This document shows positions 61,633 through 64,000 of a stretch of 64,000 nt of DNA, piece after piece. Position numbers and translations under genes: made by a program. The stretch's first letter is position 1. The number at the start of each line of letters is the position of its first letter. The stretch is from Streptomyces bacillaris (GTDB lineage: Bacteria; Actinomycetota; Actinomycetes; Streptomycetales; Streptomycetaceae). The stretch lies in the NCBI RefSeq assembly GCF_003268675.1, contig NZ_CP029378.1, forward strand, positions 1,240,001-1,304,000, in the 5' to 3' direction. Below the pieces are notes generated by a model. The model saw only the letters and a list, made by a program, of their open reading frames with translations. It made no database searches and had not been told where the DNA came from.

Positions 61633-62466
61633 TCAGCCGCCCCGGATCATCGACATCAGCCGCCCGTGGGTCTCCTCGTCGGCGGCGGCCACCAGCCCGT
61701 GGCCCCGCCCCGGGCCCTCACCGACCGGGGAGCCGTCGATCCCGGTGACGACACAGCCCGCCGCCCGGCACAGGGCGATACCGGCGGCGAAGTGCACGCT
61801 CCCGGAGAGGTCGCCGCCGTCGCTGACGTACGCGGCACGCTTCCCGGCCGCGACCCAGGCGAGCGCCAGGGTCGTGGAGCCGACGCGCGGCCGGAATTGC
61901 CGGCCGAACTCCGGGTGGGCGAGCAGCTCCACGGCCCGGAATCCCGGCGCGCCCGGGAACGGCGGGTCCAGGTTGACGTCCACCAGCCCGGTGGCGGCCG
62001 TGGGCGCCAGCGGTACGTCGTCGGCCCCGGCGCGCCGTACCCAGGCGCGCTCCCCGTCGGTACGGAAGACCTCGCCGCCGAACGGGTCGGCCACCGCCGC
62101 CGCCCCGCCGCGCAGCGCCACGTTGACGGCGACGAGCAGGGTGCCGACGGCGTAGTTCAACGTGCCGCACAGGGGGTCCACCAGCCACTGGCGGACCCCG
62201 TCGGCGGCACCGGCGCCCTGCTGCCCGCCCTCCTCGCCGAGCACCGCGTCGGCGGGCCGGGCAGCGCGGAGGACGTCGAGGATCGCCTTCTCCGCCGCCA
62301 CGTCGGCGGCGGTGGCGAAGTCCCCGGCGCCCTTGTCGATACGGGCGAGCTCCTGCCCGTACAGGGTGCGGACGACTTCCGCACCGGCCTGCGCCGCGGC
62401 TGTCGCGACATCGACGTCGGATGTGGCTGCGGCGTCACCGGACCGTGCGGTGGATGAGTTGATCAT
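61633..62466 (-). CDS. Inositol monophosphatase-family protein with altered metal site
   Basis: A 277-residue FIG-superfamily protein. GDFATAADVAAEKAI and AVLGEEGG are normal. The core motif reads WLVDPLCGTLNYA, with Cys in place of the second metal-binding Asp of DPxDGT. The late WDxAAG motif reads VHFAAG. Two metal ligands are therefore changed, so it may use different metal chemistry or have lost phosphatase activity. ATG at 62466. It is convergent with the GTPase operon and 86 bp downstream of the motif-sharing gene pair. Confidence 0.82.
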   Translation of the reverse strand: MINSSTARSGDAAATSDVDVATAAAQAGAEVVRTLYGQELARIDKGAGDFATAADVAAEKAILDVLRAARPADAVLGEEGGQQGAGAADGVRQWLVDPLCGTLNYAVGTLLVAVNVALRGGAAAVADPFGGEVFRTDGERAWVRRAGADDVPLAPTAATGLVDVNLDPPFPGAPGFRAVELLAHPEFGRQFRPRVGSTTLALAWVAAGKRAAYVSDGGDLSGSVHFAAGIALCRAAGCVVTGIDGSPVGEGPGRGHGLVAAADEETHGRLMSMIRGG

Positions 62467-62552
62467 GCCGTGCAGACTACCGAGGAAGGCTCGACCTGCG
62501 ACCGGGCATCCCGCCCCTGCCCTCTCCGGGCCTTCCGGGCCCCAACTCCCCC

Positions 62553-62882
62553 TCAGAGCCCGACGAGCCGCCCGATCTCCTGGGCCAGGGCGATGCCGCC
62601 GCTGCCCGCCGCGAGCCCCACCGTCAGCGTCTCCAGCGCCTGCCGGATCCGCCCCCGGTCGGCGGGGCGCCCCTCCTCCCCCGCCCGGACCAGCTCGCCG
62701 CGCACGAACTCCGCCTCCGCGGCAAGTTCCGGCCGTGCCGCCTCCCGGCGGACGAGCTGGACGAGGTCGGCGGCGAGCTGGAGCGCCTCGGCCGGGGGCG
62801 CGCCGTAGGTGACCTCGATCTTTCCGTGGTCGCCGAAGTTGCTGGGGCCGGAGATGTTGCCGTGGAAGTTGTAGGTGCTCAT
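62553..62882 (-). CDS. 109-aa protein with N-terminal Gly/Asn motif shared with its neighbour
   Basis: Residues 4-22 read YNFHGNISGPSNFGDHGKI, a short Gly/Asn-rich motif that nearly matches one near the C-terminus of the upstream gene's product. The remaining 80 residues form a helical domain (PAEALQLAADLVQLVRREAA, RIRQALETLTVGLAA). The motif resembles bacterial amyloid-signalling or RHIM-like sequences, which are typically shared between partner proteins, but that is inference. ATG with AGGAGAG upstream; 37 bp after the neighbour's stop. Confidence 0.75.
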   Translation of the reverse strand: MSTYNFHGNISGPSNFGDHGKIEVTYGAPPAEALQLAADLVQLVRREAARPELAAEAEFVRGELVRAGEEGRPADRGRIRQALETLTVGLAAGSGGIALAQEIGRLVGL

Positions 62883-62919
62883 GTGTCTCTCCTGGTGCGG
62901 TTCGTCGGTGGGTCGGAGG

Positions 62920-64000
62920 TCAGGGCGTGGGTCCGCCGCCGGAGGCCGCCGCCGGGGTCTGGGCCCCCTGGCCGAAGGAGGCGGAGATCTGTCCGTTGCT
63001 GCCGATGTTGGCGGGGCCGGTGATGTCGCCGGAGATGTTGTACGTCTGGGTGGTGATGACCTGCTGGGCCTGGTCGAAGGAGCTGGTGTCCACGTTGTGG
63101 GCCTTCAGGAACCGCTCGGTGGCGATGAGCACGCCCTGCTGGAGCCGGTGCAGGAAGTCCTGCGAGTCGGTGCGCTCGGAGTGGCCCAACTGGTCCCAGG
63201 AGGCGACCCGTTCGCGGAGGCTGTCCGTGGAGCCGTAGTCGTACAGCAGATGCCGCTTGCTGATGTCCTTGCGCACCTTCTCCAGTTCGCGGGCGCGCCG
63301 CCTGCGCTCGGCGTTGCGGCGCCCGATCCGGCCGGGGGCGCCGATCAGCCCGGACCAGGTGTGCGAGGTGGCGAACCGGACGAGGCTCCACCAGCGTTCG
63401 AGCCCGTCGCGCGGAAGGTAGTCCGCCCCGTAGTGGCGGGCGTGCAGCGGGGGGATGCAGTAGGCGGCCACCTCCCAGGAGAGGCTGGGGTGTTGGAGGC
63501 GGGCCCGCAGGTGCATCGAGACGATGACCCGGCCGCCCTCGCCGACCCGTTCCAGGCTGAGATAGGTGCGCATGCCCGCCCCCGGCTTCAGCAGTCCGGC
63601 CTTGACCAGCGGCGGCGGGATCTCGGTGTTGGGCGGGCGGAGCCGGTCCGGCAGCACGTCGTCGCCGAGGTAGACGACCTGGGGGCCGAGCACGTAGAGC
63701 CGGTTCTGGGCCCGGAGCCCTTCGAGTCCGGCGAGGTTGCCCAACTCCCGTGCCAGGTACGTGTGGAGGTCGACGGCGTCGAAGGGGATCAGGGTCTCCT
63801 TGCCGCCGCCGGGAGCGTCGGCCGGGCGGCTGATGTCGATCGGCTGCCAGACCGTCTCCTTGATCCTGTCCCCGCTGCCGACGAAGGGGTTCTGCCGCTC
63901 CGCGCTCTGCGTGTACGGCACCATGTTGGGCCGCCGCAGCCCGCGCAGCCGCTGTTCGGTCCCGTCGGCCACCTCGGGGGCGAGATCCTGGGGGCGGGCG
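62920..64000 (-). CDS. Protein with C-terminal Gly/Asn motif, 5' end outside the window
   Basis: At least 359 residues. The frame is open to the window edge and reads ARPQDLAPEVADGTEQ before the first GTG, so the gene probably starts beyond 64000. No domain was recognised. The visible part has a soluble alpha/beta region (DAVDLHTYLARELGNLAGLE, VIVSMHLRARL), then a basic helical stretch (GRRNAERRRRARELEKVRKD). Near the C-terminus is YNISGDITGPANIGSNGQI (63042-62986), matching the motif of the next gene. A membrane part may lie in the missing N-terminus. Confidence 0.75.
   Translation of the reverse strand, partial: ARPQDLAPEVADGTEQRLRGLRRPNMVPYTQSAERQNPFVGSGDRIKETVWQPIDISRPADAPGGGKETLIPFDAVDLHTYLARELGNLAGLEGLRAQNRLYVLGPQVVYLGDDVLPDRLRPPNTEIPPPLVKAGLLKPGAGMRTYLSLERVGEGGRVIVSMHLRARLQHPSLSWEVAAYCIPPLHARHYGADYLPRDGLERWWSLVRFATSHTWSGLIGAPGRIGRRNAERRRRARELEKVRKDISKRHLLYDYGSTDSLRERVASWDQLGHSERTDSQDFLHRLQQGVLIATERFLKAHNVDTSSFDQAQQVITTQTYNISGDITGPANIGSNGQISASFGQGAQTPAAASGGGPTP

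Overview
This is a very GC-rich, densely coded actinobacterial chromosome segment. Strong third-position GC, GTG starts, 1-4 nt gene overlaps, rare TTA codons, MsiK-type sugar transporters without their own ATPase, an OleD/MgtA-type macrolide glycosyltransferase and the mycothiol-era DsbA-like family all point to Streptomyces or a close relative. No rRNA, tRNA or CRISPR array was seen. Family assignments come from reading motifs by eye, not from database searches.

Layout. 1-6303: sulfur assimilation operon, with the end of cysC, then cysD, cysN, a sulfonate-type ABC importer (binding protein, ATPase, permease) and a sirohydrochlorin chelatase. 6326-14433: a DsbA-like oxidoreductase, a small secreted protein, an asymmetric pair of ABC exporter half-transporters behind a possible iron box, DUF4440 and DUF1697 proteins, and a secreted subtilisin-like protease. 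14434-19885: an OleD-like glycosyltransferase with a palindromic operator at its start, a three-gene sugar ABC importer, and an aminoglycoside-phosphotransferase-like kinase. 19886-21746: an IS5-type unit carrying an alpha/beta hydrolase as passenger, flanked by CTAG duplications and inserted exactly at the preceding stop codon. 21773-24394: a lipoprotein, a DnaQ-like exonuclease with a frameshifted C-terminus, and a SAV2148-type protein. 24802-35884: alpha-glucan and trehalose metabolism (glgX, treY, treZ), interrupted by a P450-like protein, an FHA protein, a GH29 fucosidase and a GH1 beta-glucosidase. 35924-43123: an M24 peptidase, a uridine-kinase-like protein, a VOC protein, an LtrA protein, a LysR regulator, and the threonine-degrading pair kbl/tdh. 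43564-46866: a Ser/Thr kinase fused to an extracellular substrate-binding domain, and a lipoprotein. 47242-50268: a 1008-residue secreted multidomain sugar-active protein.

The most unusual part is 50442-61514, eight tightly packed plus-strand genes: an unrecognised 755-aa protein with two TTA codons, a zinc-ribbon TRAFAC-like GTPase, a GAP1-like GTPase-associated protein, a membrane-anchored second GTPase, a 48-residue membrane protein, a vWA protein, a PP2C phosphatase and a degenerate kinase with a zinc ribbon. This fits the NTP-dependent, GTPase-centred conflict/signalling systems predicted computationally by the Aravind group (recalled, not checked). Just beyond an atypical inositol-monophosphatase-family gene, two adjacent genes (62553-64000) share a Gly/Asn-rich motif, at the N-terminus of one product and near the C-terminus of the other. 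This resembles paired bacterial amyloid-signalling motifs.

A recurrent local feature is short tandem repeats at gene ends and in intergenic gaps (14356, 37141, 39802, 42042, 43517, 47090). Two or three places also show apparent single-base frameshifts in homopolymers or GC runs, which could be real or sequencing errors.
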